Shown piece after piece: positions 25,559 to 34,420 of a stretch of 41,362 nucleotides of DNA. Each line of letters opens with the position of its first letter. The stretch's first letter is position 1. Origin of the DNA: Lentisphaerota bacterium (GTDB taxonomy: Bacteria > Verrucomicrobiota > Kiritimatiellia > RFP12 > UBA1067); NCBI GenBank assembly GCA_012838435.1, contig DUPH01000196.1, positions 1 to 41,362 of the forward strand. The letters run 5' to 3'. Under the pieces are notes generated by a model that was not told where the DNA came from, ran no database searches, and saw nothing but the letters and a program-made list of their open reading frames with translations. The position numbers were made by a program, and so were the translations under genes.

Positions 25559-27366
25559 TGTAAATAGAGAAGATCCGGTACCAGCTTGATGAGCTGGTTA
25601 CGACAGAAAGCGTAAATCTGGTCGGCCGGTGTGCCCATCATGCGCCGTACACTGTCGGCCAGCGCCTTGGCGTCGGCAAACGAAATCTGGCTGATGGCCC
25701 GTTTCACAAGGCGGATGAGATTCGGCGACATGCTGAGTTCATCCACGCCCATGCCGATAAATAACATCGCCATCACCGGATCGGCCGCCGTTTCGCCGCA
25801 CACCGAAACCCTCAGGCCGTTGGCATGCGCGGCCGTCACAGCAAGGTCGATCAATTGCAGCACGGCCGGATGTGTCGGTTGATAGAGACGCGCGACCGTT
25901 TCATTCACGCGGTCAACAGCCAGCGTGTACTGGATCAGGTCGTTGGTACCGATCGAGAAAAACTCGCACTCCTTGGCCAGCGCATCCGCGATCAGTGCCG
26001 CAGCCGGAACTTCGATCATCACACCACGCTGGATCGATTCGTCAAAGGGGATGCCTTGGGCCTTCAGTTCAGCCATGCAGGTGTGCAGTTCCATGTTGGC
26101 GGCATGCAGTTCATCAATCGTCGTGACCATCGGGTACAGGATCTGCACGTTGCCGTGCGCGCTGGCGCGCAGAACGGCACGCAGTTGGCGATGAAAGACA
26201 TCGGGATTGCGCAAAAGGAAGCGGATCGAGCGGTTACCCAGGAACGGATTGGCCTCTCTGTGCATTATGCCGCCGCTTTTGGGCATCTTGTCGCCGCCCA
26301 GATCCAACACGCGTATAGCAACCGCTTGTCCGTCCGGCAAAGCGCGCGCCACCTCCGTATATGCCTGCGTCTGCTCCTCCTCGCTCGGCTCGCGGTCTTC
26401 TTGCAGCCACAAGTACTCAGTGCGGTAGAGGCCGATTCCCTCGGCACCGGCCGTATGCAGATCGGCCAGCGCCGTACTGCTGTCGACATTCGCTAAAAAC
26501 GGCACAGGGCGGACATCCAGTGTGCGCCCCGGTTGCATCGTGGCTTGTTCCAGCGACTCTGTCAGCGTCCGCGAGCGGGCCATCATTTTTTCAAAGGCTG
26601 CGCGCTCTTCACTGTCCGGATTGACGACCACCTTGCCGCGCGTCCCATCGAGCAACAGCAGGTCACCGCTCTTGACGTGTGCCGAAAGCGCGCCCAGTCC
26701 GACCACGGCGGGAATACCCAGCGCACGCGCCAGCAATGAAGCGTGCGACGTGGTACTACCGCGGTCGGTGGCAAACCCGAGGATCTGATGCTTGGGGAGC
26801 GAAATTGCCTCAGAGGGCGAGAGTTCGTCTGCCACCACGATGCACGGATACTCCACGCGCAACGCAGACGCATCACTGCCGACGCCCGACAAATTACGCA
26901 GAATACGTTTTACGATATCGCCGACATCCTGCGCACGCTCGCGCAAATAGGAGTCGTCCATCGCATCGAAAATGGACGAGTAGGTGTCGGCAACCTGCTT
27001 GACCGCTGCCTCGGCGTTACGCAGGTCTTTAACGATTTTTTCTTTGCAGGTACTCTGTAGAGTCGGATCATCAAGAATCATCAGATGACCGTCAAAAATG
27101 GAGGCTTCATCACCGTTGATGCGTTTTTTCAACTCCTGCGCCAGCGTATTGATCTGCGTCCGCGTCAACGCAAACGCATCCACCAGCCGTGCCACTTCAT
27201 GTTCGACCTGTTCCGGCTCGATCCGGTATTCCGGCACCTGCTCGCTGGAACCGGCACGATACAGAAAGGCCGGCCCCATGACGAATCCACGGGAAACGGC
27301 TAGTCCTGTCATTACGCGCATCTCGTCACGCGCGGTATCGCAGGCGGCATGTGTGTCACTGTTCAT
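25555..27366 (-). CDS. ptsI: Phosphoenolpyruvate-protein phosphotransferase (enzyme I)
   Basis: 603 residues from the ATG at 27366, which overlaps the end of ptsH by 11 bases; an upstream in-frame start (27417) lies inside ptsH, and 27321 is an alternative. Enzyme I takes phosphate from PEP and passes it to HPr. Seen: GLAVSRGFVMGPAFLY at the head, the phospho-histidine segment DRGSTTSHASLLARALGIPA (His208), the LYRTEYLW and REANPFLGNRSIR segments of the PEP-binding barrel, FFSIGTNDLIQYTLAVDR, and CGETAADP with MGVDELSMSPN. All catalytic regions look intact. The cognate HPr and HPr kinase are directly upstream; no EIIA/B/C genes are present. Confidence 0.95.
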   Translation of the reverse strand: MNSDTHAACDTARDEMRVMTGLAVSRGFVMGPAFLYRAGSSEQVPEYRIEPEQVEHEVARLVDAFALTRTQINTLAQELKKRINGDEASIFDGHLMILDDPTLQSTCKEKIVKDLRNAEAAVKQVADTYSSIFDAMDDSYLRERAQDVGDIVKRILRNLSGVGSDASALRVEYPCIVVADELSPSEAISLPKHQILGFATDRGSTTSHASLLARALGIPAVVGLGALSAHVKSGDLLLLDGTRGKVVVNPDSEERAAFEKMMARSRTLTESLEQATMQPGRTLDVRPVPFLANVDSSTALADLHTAGAEGIGLYRTEYLWLQEDREPSEEEQTQAYTEVARALPDGQAVAIRVLDLGGDKMPKSGGIMHREANPFLGNRSIRFLLRNPDVFHRQLRAVLRASAHGNVQILYPMVTTIDELHAANMELHTCMAELKAQGIPFDESIQRGVMIEVPAAALIADALAKECEFFSIGTNDLIQYTLAVDRVNETVARLYQPTHPAVLQLIDLAVTAAHANGLRVSVCGETAADPVMAMLFIGMGVDELSMSPNLIRLVKRAISQISFADAKALADSVRRMMGTPADQIYAFCRNQLIKLVPDLLYLQ

Positions 27367-27652
27367 CGGGAATATCGAACTTACGGGCGACCAGCGCCTC
27401 CAACTCATCAAGTACATCGTGCGACTGCGGACCGGATGCCGTAACCTTAAGCTTGGTGCCGCACACTGCTTCCAGCGTCATCAAGGCCATAATGCTCTTG
27501 CCGGACACGACGGTTCCGTCCTTTTCGACATCGACTTCAGCATTGAAGCGTGATGCCACCTTGGCGAAAAGTCCCGCCGGACGGACATGCATGCCGTATT
27601 TATTCAGCAGCACGAATTCCCGGGTTTCTTTGTTTGTAGTAGTCTTGGCCAC
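27356..27652 (-). CDS. ptsH: HPr-family phosphocarrier protein
   Basis: 98 residues from a GTG start with GGAG nine bases before. His22 in NKYGMHVRPAGLFAK is the enzyme I phosphorylation site. Ser53 in VSGKSIMALMTLEA is the regulatory site, 31 residues later as in Gram-positive HPr, consistent with the HPr kinase next door. It couples enzyme I to acceptors; in the absence of sugar permeases here a regulatory role is likely (inference). Confidence 0.95.
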   Translation of the reverse strand: MAKTTTNKETREFVLLNKYGMHVRPAGLFAKVASRFNAEVDVEKDGTVVSGKSIMALMTLEAVCGTKLKVTASGPQSHDVLDELEALVARKFDIPDEQ

Positions 27653-27666
27653 TTTCCCGCTCTCCT

Positions 27667-28629
27667 CTATGTGGAATGGTGTCGCTTAATCCGCGACTCC
27701 AACTCGCTCACCGCGACAAACCCCGATGATCGAACCTTGTGTTCTTGCGCCGCCGTCTCCACCAGATTCACCAGATCACGGCCTAGAGCCACGGGGATAA
27801 CCAATTGCGGCACCTCCACACCGAGAAATTCACGACGTAAATCATCCATTCCTGTGCGGTCCAACTCGGCATCGGCCTCGCCCTGCCGTTTCAGCGTCAC
27901 CACCAGGTCCACCTGTTTCTCGCCACGCACCGCCGCCACGCCGAAAATAGAAGGCACGTGGATAATCCCGATCCCGCGGATCTCCATGAAGTACTGGGTC
28001 ACCGGCAAAGCCGACCCCAGCAGGGTGTTGTTGCTGTCACGCCGGAACTGCGTCAGGTCGTCCGCGACCAGCGCATGCCCCCGCTTGATTAGCCCCAGCG
28101 CGGTCTCGCTTTTGCCGAGCCCGGCCGCGCCCTCAATGAAGACGCCGACTCCCGCCACCTCCAACATCGTTCCGTGAACCTTGCACCGCGGCGCGTACAG
28201 CTCCTCCAGCACAAAGGAGACGGAATGGACAAAGTGGCGCGTCACCATGTTTGTCCGCAGCACACAGACGTTGTTACGCTTGGCCAAGCGCTCCACTTCT
28301 GGGAAAATGCGCTTGCCGCGCGTAAAGACGATGCACGGGATTTTTTTTGCAAACAACTCTTCAAGGCGCTGCACGCGCTGCGCCTCGGGCATGGACGAGA
28401 GATACTCGAACTCTGCCATACCGATCACTTGGATGCGCTTGTGCGCGAAGTGCCGGTAAAAACCCGACAAGGCGAGACCGGGGCGGTGTGCGACAGGCTC
28501 AACAATTACCCGTCGCAGACCGATCCGTCCCGTCACCAGTTCCAAGCCAAGCCGTTCACGGCCGGCCTCAAAAAACTGGCCGACCGTAACGCGTGACGGC
28601 CGGGCTTGGCTCTGCTTCGGTCCCGCCAT
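27667..28629 (-). CDS. hprK: HPr kinase/phosphorylase
   Basis: 320 residues, typical length. The enzyme phosphorylates and dephosphorylates the regulatory serine of HPr. The N-terminal substrate-like domain covers ~1-130. The kinase core has VHGTMLEV (His152), Walker A GAAGLGKS (167-174), LVADDL with Asp190/Asp191, the MEIRGIGIIHV segment and the signature-like GVEVPQLVIPVALGRDLVNL near the C-terminus. Its ATG overlaps the hpf stop by one base (TAATG), and ptsH follows after 14 bases. Presence in a Gram-negative with LPS genes matches the PTS-Ntr type systems of alphaproteobacteria and PVC members. Confidence 0.95.
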   Translation of the reverse strand: MAGPKQSQARPSRVTVGQFFEAGRERLGLELVTGRIGLRRVIVEPVAHRPGLALSGFYRHFAHKRIQVIGMAEFEYLSSMPEAQRVQRLEELFAKKIPCIVFTRGKRIFPEVERLAKRNNVCVLRTNMVTRHFVHSVSFVLEELYAPRCKVHGTMLEVAGVGVFIEGAAGLGKSETALGLIKRGHALVADDLTQFRRDSNNTLLGSALPVTQYFMEIRGIGIIHVPSIFGVAAVRGEKQVDLVVTLKRQGEADAELDRTGMDDLRREFLGVEVPQLVIPVALGRDLVNLVETAAQEHKVRSSGFVAVSELESRIKRHHST

Positions 28630-28952
28630 TACTTCCTGCTCGCGACCCGTGTATACGAATGTTTGCGCTTGCGAATCGTCTTGCGCAGTTGCTTTTCAAC
28701 ACGCGCCACGGCCGTGTCGATCGCCGCGCGCGCGTTATCGGCAAACTCTTTGCTACCGACCGCTGTCAGGTTCTTCTGTTGCGCAACGACCTGCGCCTCG
28801 TACATATGGCGCTGCATATCCACGACCACGCGCACGCTCTCGATTCTTGGGAACTCCTCTACCAACTTGGTCGCGCGGAGTTCCGCATATCTCTTGATTC
28901 CGGGCGGTGCATCTTGCTGACGAATCGTCACTTCAATGGGCATAACTGGCAT
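28629..28952 (-). CDS. hpf: Ribosome hibernation promotion factor (short type)
   Basis: 107 residues. Three in-frame ATGs occur in a row; the first (28961) touches the AGGAGG itself, so the second (28952), nine bases from it, is chosen. The fold is the HPF/YfiA beta-alpha-beta domain (IEVTIRQQDAPPGIKRYAEL, RVVVDMQRHMYEAQVVAQQK, then DNARAAIDTAVARVEKQLRK), with a basic tail KTIRKRKHSY. It binds the 30S subunit and stabilises inactive ribosomes. It is the short form without the C-terminal dimerisation domain. It lies 51 bases after lptB, as in proteobacteria, but rpoN is missing between them. Confidence 0.9.
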   Translation of the reverse strand: MPVMPIEVTIRQQDAPPGIKRYAELRATKLVEEFPRIESVRVVVDMQRHMYEAQVVAQQKNLTAVGSKEFADNARAAIDTAVARVEKQLRKTIRKRKHSYTRVASRK

Positions 28953-29003
28953 AGGTGGCATCCTCCTTGGTTGTCCCGCATGGGAGCGGGCTTGTTAGTT
29001 TGG

Positions 29004-29759
29004 TTACATTCTGAAATTCTGTCCGAGATAGAGACGGCGCGCCGTCTCATCCTGCACTAAGAAATCACTCGATCCTTCGCGCAGGATCTTACCGTCATAA
29101 ACGAGATAAGCACGGTCCACGATCGACAGCGTCTCGCGAACGTTGTGATCGGTCACGATGATGCCGAGCCCGCGGTCGCGCAGCCCCCTGACGATCTCCT
29201 GGATGTCATGCACCGCCAACGGATCCACCCCGCTGAACGGTTCGTCCAGCATCAGGATCGCCGGACTGCGCACCAGTGCGCGCGCGATCTCAAGCTTGCG
29301 CCGCTCGCCGCCGCTCAGCGTGTAGGCGCGTTGCCGGGCAACCTTCGTCAGGTTCAGGCTGGCGAGCAGTTCCTCGGCGCGTGCGCGGCGTTCGGCTTTC
29401 GTCAAATCCATGGTTTCAAGAATCGCCAGCACATTCTCCTCCACCGTCAGCTTACGGAAGGTGGAGGGCTCCTGCGCCAGATAACCCAGTCCAAGCCGCG
29501 CACGACGGTAGACCGGCATGCGCGTGATGTCCTGCCCGCGGAACGTGACCGTACCGTCATTCGGACGCACCAAGCCCACCACCATGTAAAAGGTGGTCGT
29601 TTTGCCCGCTCCGTTAGGCCCCAACAGACCGACGATCTCGCCACACGAGACGTGCAGCGACACACCATCCACGACGGTGCGCGTCCCGTAATGCTTCACC
29701 AAGCCGTCCGCTTGAATATCCGGCACTCGCTCGATGTTTTGTTCAACTGCATCATTCAT
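29004..29759 (-). CDS. lptB: LPS export ABC transporter ATP-binding protein
   Basis: 251 residues from the ATG at 29759; a GTG at 29771 overlapping the lptA stop is an alternative that would add four residues. Walker A GPNGAGKT (47-54), the LptB-type Q-loop stretch LGLGYLAQEPSTFRKLTVEE, signature LSGGERRKLEIARAL, Walker B AILMLDEPFSGVDP and the switch histidine in IIVTDHNVRETL are all present. LptB powers LPS extraction from the inner membrane with LptF/LptG, which are not in the window. Confidence 0.95.
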   Translation of the reverse strand: MNDAVEQNIERVPDIQADGLVKHYGTRTVVDGVSLHVSCGEIVGLLGPNGAGKTTTFYMVVGLVRPNDGTVTFRGQDITRMPVYRRARLGLGYLAQEPSTFRKLTVEENVLAILETMDLTKAERRARAEELLASLNLTKVARQRAYTLSGGERRKLEIARALVRSPAILMLDEPFSGVDPLAVHDIQEIVRGLRDRGLGIIVTDHNVRETLSIVDRAYLVYDGKILREGSSDFLVQDETARRLYLGQNFRM

Positions 29760-29767
29760 TCGTGAAA

Positions 29768-30394
29768 TCACATTCCCTGCGGGATCAGTTTCTTGGTGTC
29801 GGCTTTGTTGAAGGTACCCGGCGGCAGCACCACGCGTCCCGGCGACACCTCCATCCGCTCATCGTCCAGCCAGAACGTAATGCGGTTACCGGTCACCTCG
29901 CCGCCCTCATCGCCCTGCCGCATCAGGCGGGCATTGCCGGTCATCACGATCTGGCCATCCTTTCTGGTATAGACTGCCTTGTCACAACTCGCCAACCGGT
30001 TGAGGTTGGTGATGACCACCTTGCCGACCGCCATAATCTGCTGCACGTCGTTGGTTCCCTCCATGAACACCAGCAGGCGGTCCGAGCTCATCATGAACTG
30101 TGGGTCGTCCACCACCACATTTTCATCAAAAAGGATCACACCCTCTTTATTGTCAAACTCAATGCGTTCAGCGGTGATCACCGCCTCGCGCTGGGGTTCC
30201 GCCTGCGTCCCAGCCCCCGCCGCCTTCGCATCGGTTACTTTGGCCACGCCGGCTTCCTTGGTTGCGCCGGCTTCCTTGGCCTCTCCGACCTCCTTGGCCG
30301 CGCCGCCATCCGCCGCCGCTTGGGCAAACACACCTGCCGCCGCCAGCAACCCCGCCGCCACGACAATCATCCCCGTAAACCGTTTCAGTTTCAT
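29768..30394 (-). CDS. lptA: LptA/OstA-type periplasmic LPS transport protein
   Basis: 208 residues. The signal peptide ends near VFA (residue 24). An Ala/Lys/Glu-rich spacer with repeated AKEAG units (about 33-65) is followed by an OstA-like jelly-roll: AVITAERIEFDNKEGVILFD, ENVVVDDPQFMMSSDRLLVF, AVGKVVITNLNRLASCDKAV, then MTGNARLMRQGD. LptA bridges the periplasm in LPS export. It overlaps lptC upstream by ATGA and lptB downstream. Confidence 0.85.
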   Translation of the reverse strand: MKLKRFTGMIVVAAGLLAAAGVFAQAAADGGAAKEVGEAKEAGATKEAGVAKVTDAKAAGAGTQAEPQREAVITAERIEFDNKEGVILFDENVVVDDPQFMMSSDRLLVFMEGTNDVQQIMAVGKVVITNLNRLASCDKAVYTRKDGQIVMTGNARLMRQGDEGGEVTGNRITFWLDDERMEVSPGRVVLPPGTFNKADTKKLIPQGM

Positions 30395-30936
30395 AAGAGC
30401 CTCCCGAAATTACTCCGAATGCGATACGTCCGTATCTCGCACTCGCCCATGATCTTAATATACTCGCCCACCGTTGAAAAGTACATACCGCGCCCTTTAA
30501 GCCGGTCATTGTCCTTTTCAACCGTCACCCGACCATCGCAGTACCCGTGCCGGGCCTCGCGATCAAACAGGCATCCCTCGGCCGTGAGCACGCCGTCTGG
30601 CTTTCCCTCGGCCGTCAAAAGCTCTACCGTCACACCTTCCGCAAAAATCAAGCCGTTCGTGAAGACCTGCGCCTTTTCCGCGCGCAACCGCGCCCGGATG
30701 CGCCCGTCTTCGTAGTAGTCCAGCGGCAACGCGAGGTTTTCGACCGGCGTCGTCATGGCCGCCTTGGCCGTTGACCAACGTTCGGCCAACGGACGCCACG
30801 CAGCATCGTCGTGCCGGTTGAACCAACGCGCGACGTCCGGATCCTCGGCCGTCGCCGTCGCCTGGACGACGCTCGCCGCGAAGACCGCCAGCGCCACGCG
30901 CAATACGCTGCGCCTCTGTTCAGCGCACCAGACCAT
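30391..30936 (-). CDS. lptC: LptC-like LPS export protein
   Basis: 181 residues; the start overlaps the kdsA stop by 17 bases and GGGAG precedes it. One N-terminal hydrophobic segment (about 10-28) is followed by beta-strand motifs of the LptC/OstA fold (LPLDYYEDGRIRARLRAEKA, LIFAEGVTVELLTAEGKPDG, VLTAEGCLFDREARHGYCDG, VTVEKDNDRLKGRGMYFS). Its position between kdsA and lptA is that of lptC in other Gram-negatives. Sequence alone supports the fold; the name rests partly on context. Confidence 0.75.
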   Translation of the reverse strand: MVWCAEQRRSVLRVALAVFAASVVQATATAEDPDVARWFNRHDDAAWRPLAERWSTAKAAMTTPVENLALPLDYYEDGRIRARLRAEKAQVFTNGLIFAEGVTVELLTAEGKPDGVLTAEGCLFDREARHGYCDGRVTVEKDNDRLKGRGMYFSTVGEYIKIMGECEIRTYRIRSNFGRLL

Positions 30937-31738
30937 GAATCGCTCCCAGCGTTTGCCACAATCGTTTCAAATCCTTGAAGGGAATGGCGTTCGCCTTGTC
31001 CGAGAGGGCTTCGGCAGGATTGACATGCGTCTCCATGAACACGCCGTCGACCCCCGTCGCCACCGCAGCGCGCGCCAAGGCCGGTGCCCAGCGTCCGTCC
31101 CCCCCGCTCATCTTGCCCGCGCCGCCCGGCCGCTGCACGCTGTGTGTGGCGTCGAACACCACCGGCACGCCCAATTCACGCATAATCAGCAAACTGCGCA
31201 TATCCGCCACCAGATTGTGATAGCCAAAGCTCGCCCCGCGCTCGGTCAGGATGATCTTGTCGTTTCCGGCCGAACGGATCTTCTCAATCACGTTGACCAT
31301 GTCTTCAGGCGCGAGGAACTGCCCCTTCTTGACGTTGACCGCCTTGCCGGTCTCCGCCGCCGCCACCACGAGGTCAGTCTGACGGCACAGGAACGCCGGA
31401 ATCTGCAGGATGTCCACCACCTCGGCGGCAATCGCCGCCTGATCAGGCTCATGGATGTCGGTCAGGACCGGCACCCCGAAGCGGTCACGCACCTCTTGCA
31501 ACACCGCCAGTCCTTCGACCAACCCCGGCCCGCGATAGGAATCCACCGAGGTGCGGTTCGCCTTGTCGAACGAAGCCTTGAAAACCAGCGGCACCTCCAG
31601 CTCTTCTGCGAGCCGCACCAGACGCGCCGCGAGGTCCACCGTGCCCTTGGTCGACTCAATCACGCACGGTCCGGCAATGAATGCCAGCCGCTTGCCGCCG
31701 AACACGACGTTGCCCACTTTGACCTGTTTCACGCTCAC
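30920..31738 (-). CDS. kdsA: 3-deoxy-8-phosphooctulonate synthase
   Basis: 272 residues from a GTG start overlapping the kdsB stop (GTGA). It condenses PEP with arabinose-5-phosphate to KDO-8-phosphate for LPS core. Seen: FIAGPCVIES, FKASFDKANRTSVDSYRGPG, VLTDIHEPDQA, IPAFLCRQTDL, VNVKKGQFLAPEDM, LTERGASFGYHNLVADMR and FDATHSVQRPGG. The length is normal. Confidence 0.95.
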   Translation of the reverse strand: MSVKQVKVGNVVFGGKRLAFIAGPCVIESTKGTVDLAARLVRLAEELEVPLVFKASFDKANRTSVDSYRGPGLVEGLAVLQEVRDRFGVPVLTDIHEPDQAAIAAEVVDILQIPAFLCRQTDLVVAAAETGKAVNVKKGQFLAPEDMVNVIEKIRSAGNDKIILTERGASFGYHNLVADMRSLLIMRELGVPVVFDATHSVQRPGGAGKMSGGDGRWAPALARAAVATGVDGVFMETHVNPAEALSDKANAIPFKDLKRLWQTLGAIHGLVR

Positions 31739-32499
31739 TCTTTCGACTCCTGGCCTTCGCTTTCCACTCTTTGCCTAAGCATTGCTTCGACCGCCGGCAC
31801 ATCCTCCGGCGTGTCAACGCCCACACCCAAATCCTCGGTCTGAATGACCGCGATACGCGCGCCCAGATAGAGGGCACGCAACTGCTCCAAACTCTCAGTC
31901 CGCTCCAATAGGCACGGCGGCTCCCGCACGAGCCGCTTCAGAAACGCGCCGCGATAGGCATAGATGCCCAGGTGGCGCAGATAGAGCCCGGACGCCAAAT
32001 CCGGTTCACCGTCGCGGCGACACGGAATCGGCAGCCGCGAAAAGTAAAGCGCCCCGCCGTCACGCGCCAACACCACCTTGACCACCGTACGCGCTTCGAG
32101 ATCGCGCATCGAACGGATCGGACACGCAGCGGTCGCCATGGCCCAGCCGGCATCTGCCTTCATACGCGCGGCCAGCGCGTTGATCAGCGCCGGATCGATC
32201 AACGGCTCGTCCCCCTGGATATTGATCACGATATCGTCATCGCTGGGCTGCGCCGCCTCGGCCACCCGGTCGGTGCCGGATGGATGGTCGGCGCGCGTCA
32301 TCGCCACTTTGACAAAACCGGACACCGCGTCCGCAATCCGGACGTCATCAGTGGCGACCATAATGTCATCAAGCGCACTCGCCCGCCGCGCCGCTTCCAC
32401 GACCCACTGCACCAATGGCTTCCCACAAATCGGGTGCAGGCTCTTGCCTGGAAACCGCGTCGAACCCCAGCGCGACGGGATCACGCCTATTACACGCAT
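31735..32499 (-). CDS. kdsB: 3-deoxy-manno-octulosonate cytidylyltransferase (CMP-KDO synthetase)
   Basis: 254 residues; AGGA upstream of the ATG. It activates KDO with CTP for transfer to lipid A. Seen: VIPSRWGSTRFPGKSLHPI (residues 7-25), VATDDVRIADAV, MTRADHPSGTDRVAEA, VINIQGDEPLIDP and YFSRLPIPC. First gene of the ten-gene run, behind a candidate promoter at 32533-32561. Confidence 0.95.
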   Translation of the reverse strand: MRVIGVIPSRWGSTRFPGKSLHPICGKPLVQWVVEAARRASALDDIMVATDDVRIADAVSGFVKVAMTRADHPSGTDRVAEAAQPSDDDIVINIQGDEPLIDPALINALAARMKADAGWAMATAACPIRSMRDLEARTVVKVVLARDGGALYFSRLPIPCRRDGEPDLASGLYLRHLGIYAYRGAFLKRLVREPPCLLERTESLEQLRALYLGARIAVIQTEDLGVGVDTPEDVPAVEAMLRQRVESEGQESKE

Positions 32500-32532
32500 G
32501 CTGTTATTTCCTAATGAATTGAAAACGAGCGT

Positions 32533-32561
32533 ATTTTCCGTGTTTCTTCAATGAGAGTCAA
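32533..32561 (-). promoter_or_regulatory. Candidate promoter of the kds-lpt-hpf-pts operon
   Basis: On the minus strand TTGACT (32556-32561), 17 bases, GAAAAT (32533-32538), about 34 bases before kdsB. The -10 box is imperfect. Confidence 0.45.
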
Positions 32562-32569
32562 GCTTCAAC

Positions 32570-32605
32570 CCGGGGGCGATTCAACTCCGTTGAACGCGCC
32601 CCCGG
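32570..32605. repeat. Long composite hairpin between lysS and kdsB
   Basis: Outer 9-bp arms CCGGGGGCG/CGCCCCCGG enclose an inner 6-bp hairpin (TTCAAC, TCC, GTTGAA). No T run follows on the minus strand, so it is not a classical terminator. The inner motif recurs at 38996-39014. Confidence 0.75.
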
Positions 32606-32609
32606 ATTA

Positions 32610-32748
32610 TTTAGGATTTAGGAGTTAGGAGTTTTCTACTTCTGCGTTCTGTGTTCTACGTTCTGCGTTCTGAGCCACCTCACAGCCTTACCGCCTCACT
32701 GCCTTACCGCCTCACAGCCTTACCGCCACTGCCCACTGCCTTACTGCC
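32610..32748. repeat. Low-complexity intergenic repeats
   Basis: 32610-32674 is a degenerate (TTAGGAG)/(TTCTGCG) repeat resembling 18181-18253. 32676-32748 repeats a 15- to 16-base unit around CACAGCCTTACCGCC, ending on the lysS stop codon. Confidence 0.65.
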
Positions 32749-34207
32749 GACTGGGAGTTTGCAGTTTCTTCAGCTGCGGGAAGAGAATCACGTCGCGAAT
32801 CACCTCGGTACCGGTCAGCATCATGACCAGCCGGTCAATCCCCATACCGAGCCCGCCCGTCGGCGGCATGCCGTGCTCCAGCGCGGTGATAAAATCCTCG
32901 TCGATCTTTTCCGTGTCTTCGCCCACCTGGTCGGCAAACGCTTTGCGTTGCGCTTCGGGGTCATTCTGCTCGGTATAGCCGGGGCACAACTCCTTGCCGG
33001 CAACGACAAACTCAAAGACGTCGACCAGTTCCGGATCATCCGCGCAGGCTTTGGCCAGCGGCACGAACTGACGCGGAACGCGCGTCACGAACGTCGGCTG
33101 ACGCAACGTCTTTTCAACCAATTTGTCGTAAACTTCGTGGGTAATCAGTAGGTGATCCCACGCCGGATCGATCTCAAGCCCCTGTGCCTCTGCCTTGGCA
33201 CGCGCCTGCTGCACCGTCAAATCGAACCAGTCCTGCCCCATCATCTCCTTGACCGCGTCCTTGTAGGCGATCTCGCGGTAAGGCGGCGTGAAGTCTAAAA
33301 TCTCCTTGGCTTCGCCGTACTCGACGGTCAGGCGTCCCAAAACCTTCTCGCAGAGGTGCGGCAGCAGTCCCTCGATAATCGCCTTCATCGAGGTGCGGTC
33401 GCCATACGCCTCGTAGACCTCGAGCACCGTGAATTCAGGATTGTGCGTGCGGTCGATGCCCTCGTTGCGGAAGTTCTTGCCCAGTTCGAAAATCTTGTCG
33501 AAACCGCCCACAATCAGGCGCTTGAGGTAGAGTTCCGGTGCGATACGCATCACCATCTCGGTATCGAGCGCGTTGTGGTGCGTGTAGAAGGGCTTGGCAG
33601 CGGCGCCGCCGGCCTGAGCCTGCATCATCGGAGTCTCGACCTCGATAAAGCCGCGGGCATGCAAAAAGTTACGGATTTCCGCGAGGATCGCGCTGCGCTT
33701 GTTGAAGCGGTCGCGCGACTCGGGATTCATCATCAGATCCAGATACCGCTTGCGGTAGCGTTCCTCGACATCCTGCAAGCCGTGGAACTTCTCCGGCGGC
33801 TGTAAAATCGCCTTGCCCAGGAAACTCCATGAATGCACTTCAATGGTCGGCTCGCCCGCGCGGGTCGTGAAAAGCCGCCCCTCGACCCCGATGAAATCGC
33901 CAAGGTCCAGATGTTTGAAGCCCTCGAACAACGTCTCGCTGAGCAGATCCTTCTTGATGAAGATCTGGAAGTTGGCCGTCCCGTCGCTGATCGTGGCGAA
34001 CGAGGCCTTGCCCATGCGCCGGATCGTCATCAGCCGACCCGCCGCCCGCACTTTTTTATCCTCTTCAAATCCAGCGCGTACTTCGGAAAGACGGGTACGT
34101 TCGAACGCCCGTCCGTACGGTTCGAAGCCCAACTCCTCCAGCTTCCGGAGATTCACAATGCGCTGCGCGCGGTACTCATTGACCGATTGTTGTTGTTCCT
34201 CTGACAT
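32741..34207 (-). CDS. lysS: Lysyl-tRNA synthetase, class II
   Basis: 488 residues. The N-terminal OB-fold (GRLMTIRRMGKASFATISDG) binds the anticodon. The class II core has motif 1 around RSAILAEIRNFLHARGFIEV, motif 2 in NFRNEGIDRTHNPEFTVLE and motif 3 in GLGMGIDRLVMMLTG. It charges tRNA-Lys. AGG and a candidate TATGCT box (with GTGACT 16 bases upstream) lie ahead of the start. Length and motifs are normal. Confidence 0.95.
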   Translation of the reverse strand: MSEEQQQSVNEYRAQRIVNLRKLEELGFEPYGRAFERTRLSEVRAGFEEDKKVRAAGRLMTIRRMGKASFATISDGTANFQIFIKKDLLSETLFEGFKHLDLGDFIGVEGRLFTTRAGEPTIEVHSWSFLGKAILQPPEKFHGLQDVEERYRKRYLDLMMNPESRDRFNKRSAILAEIRNFLHARGFIEVETPMMQAQAGGAAAKPFYTHHNALDTEMVMRIAPELYLKRLIVGGFDKIFELGKNFRNEGIDRTHNPEFTVLEVYEAYGDRTSMKAIIEGLLPHLCEKVLGRLTVEYGEAKEILDFTPPYREIAYKDAVKEMMGQDWFDLTVQQARAKAEAQGLEIDPAWDHLLITHEVYDKLVEKTLRQPTFVTRVPRQFVPLAKACADDPELVDVFEFVVAGKELCPGYTEQNDPEAQRKAFADQVGEDTEKIDEDFITALEHGMPPTGGLGMGIDRLVMMLTGTEVIRDVILFPQLKKLQTPSRQ

Positions 34208-34298
34208 GACCTAGTTTTCCTTCCGTGACGGCACACTGTAGCATACTTTGCACCCCGTGTCAGTCACGAGAACAATTTCACCGCGGACCACGCGGTTG

Positions 34299-34361
34299 GA
34301 AGTAAGAGGTAAGAGGTAAGAAGTAATAGGTAATGGGCAGTGAGCAGTGGGCAGCGGGCGC
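34299..34361. repeat. Purine-rich simple repeat upstream of lysS
   Basis: Imperfect 7-base units (AAGAGGT type) pass into GGGCAGTGAGCAGTGGGCAGCGGG. No coding capacity is supported. Confidence 0.6.
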
Positions 34362-34393
34362 TTCAAATTACCCATCCCTTGGTTGTCTAACTT

Positions 34394-34418
34394 TTTGTGA
34401 TCACCAAGTGGTCACAAA
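34394..34418. repeat. Dispersed palindromic repeat, copy c
   Basis: Same length and arms as copy b (TTTGTGAtCAC and GTGGTCACAAA around CAA, one mismatch). It lies immediately upstream of the RhuM-family remnant. Confidence 0.85.
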
Positions 34419-34420
34419 GC

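Noticed and set aside
28953-28961. First ATG as start of hpf
   Set aside because: It abuts the AGGAGG with no spacer; the ATG at 28952 has a proper nine-base spacing.
30755-31843. 362-codon plus-strand frame opposite lptC/kdsA/kdsB
   Set aside because: Antisense to well-recognised genes and without any motif.
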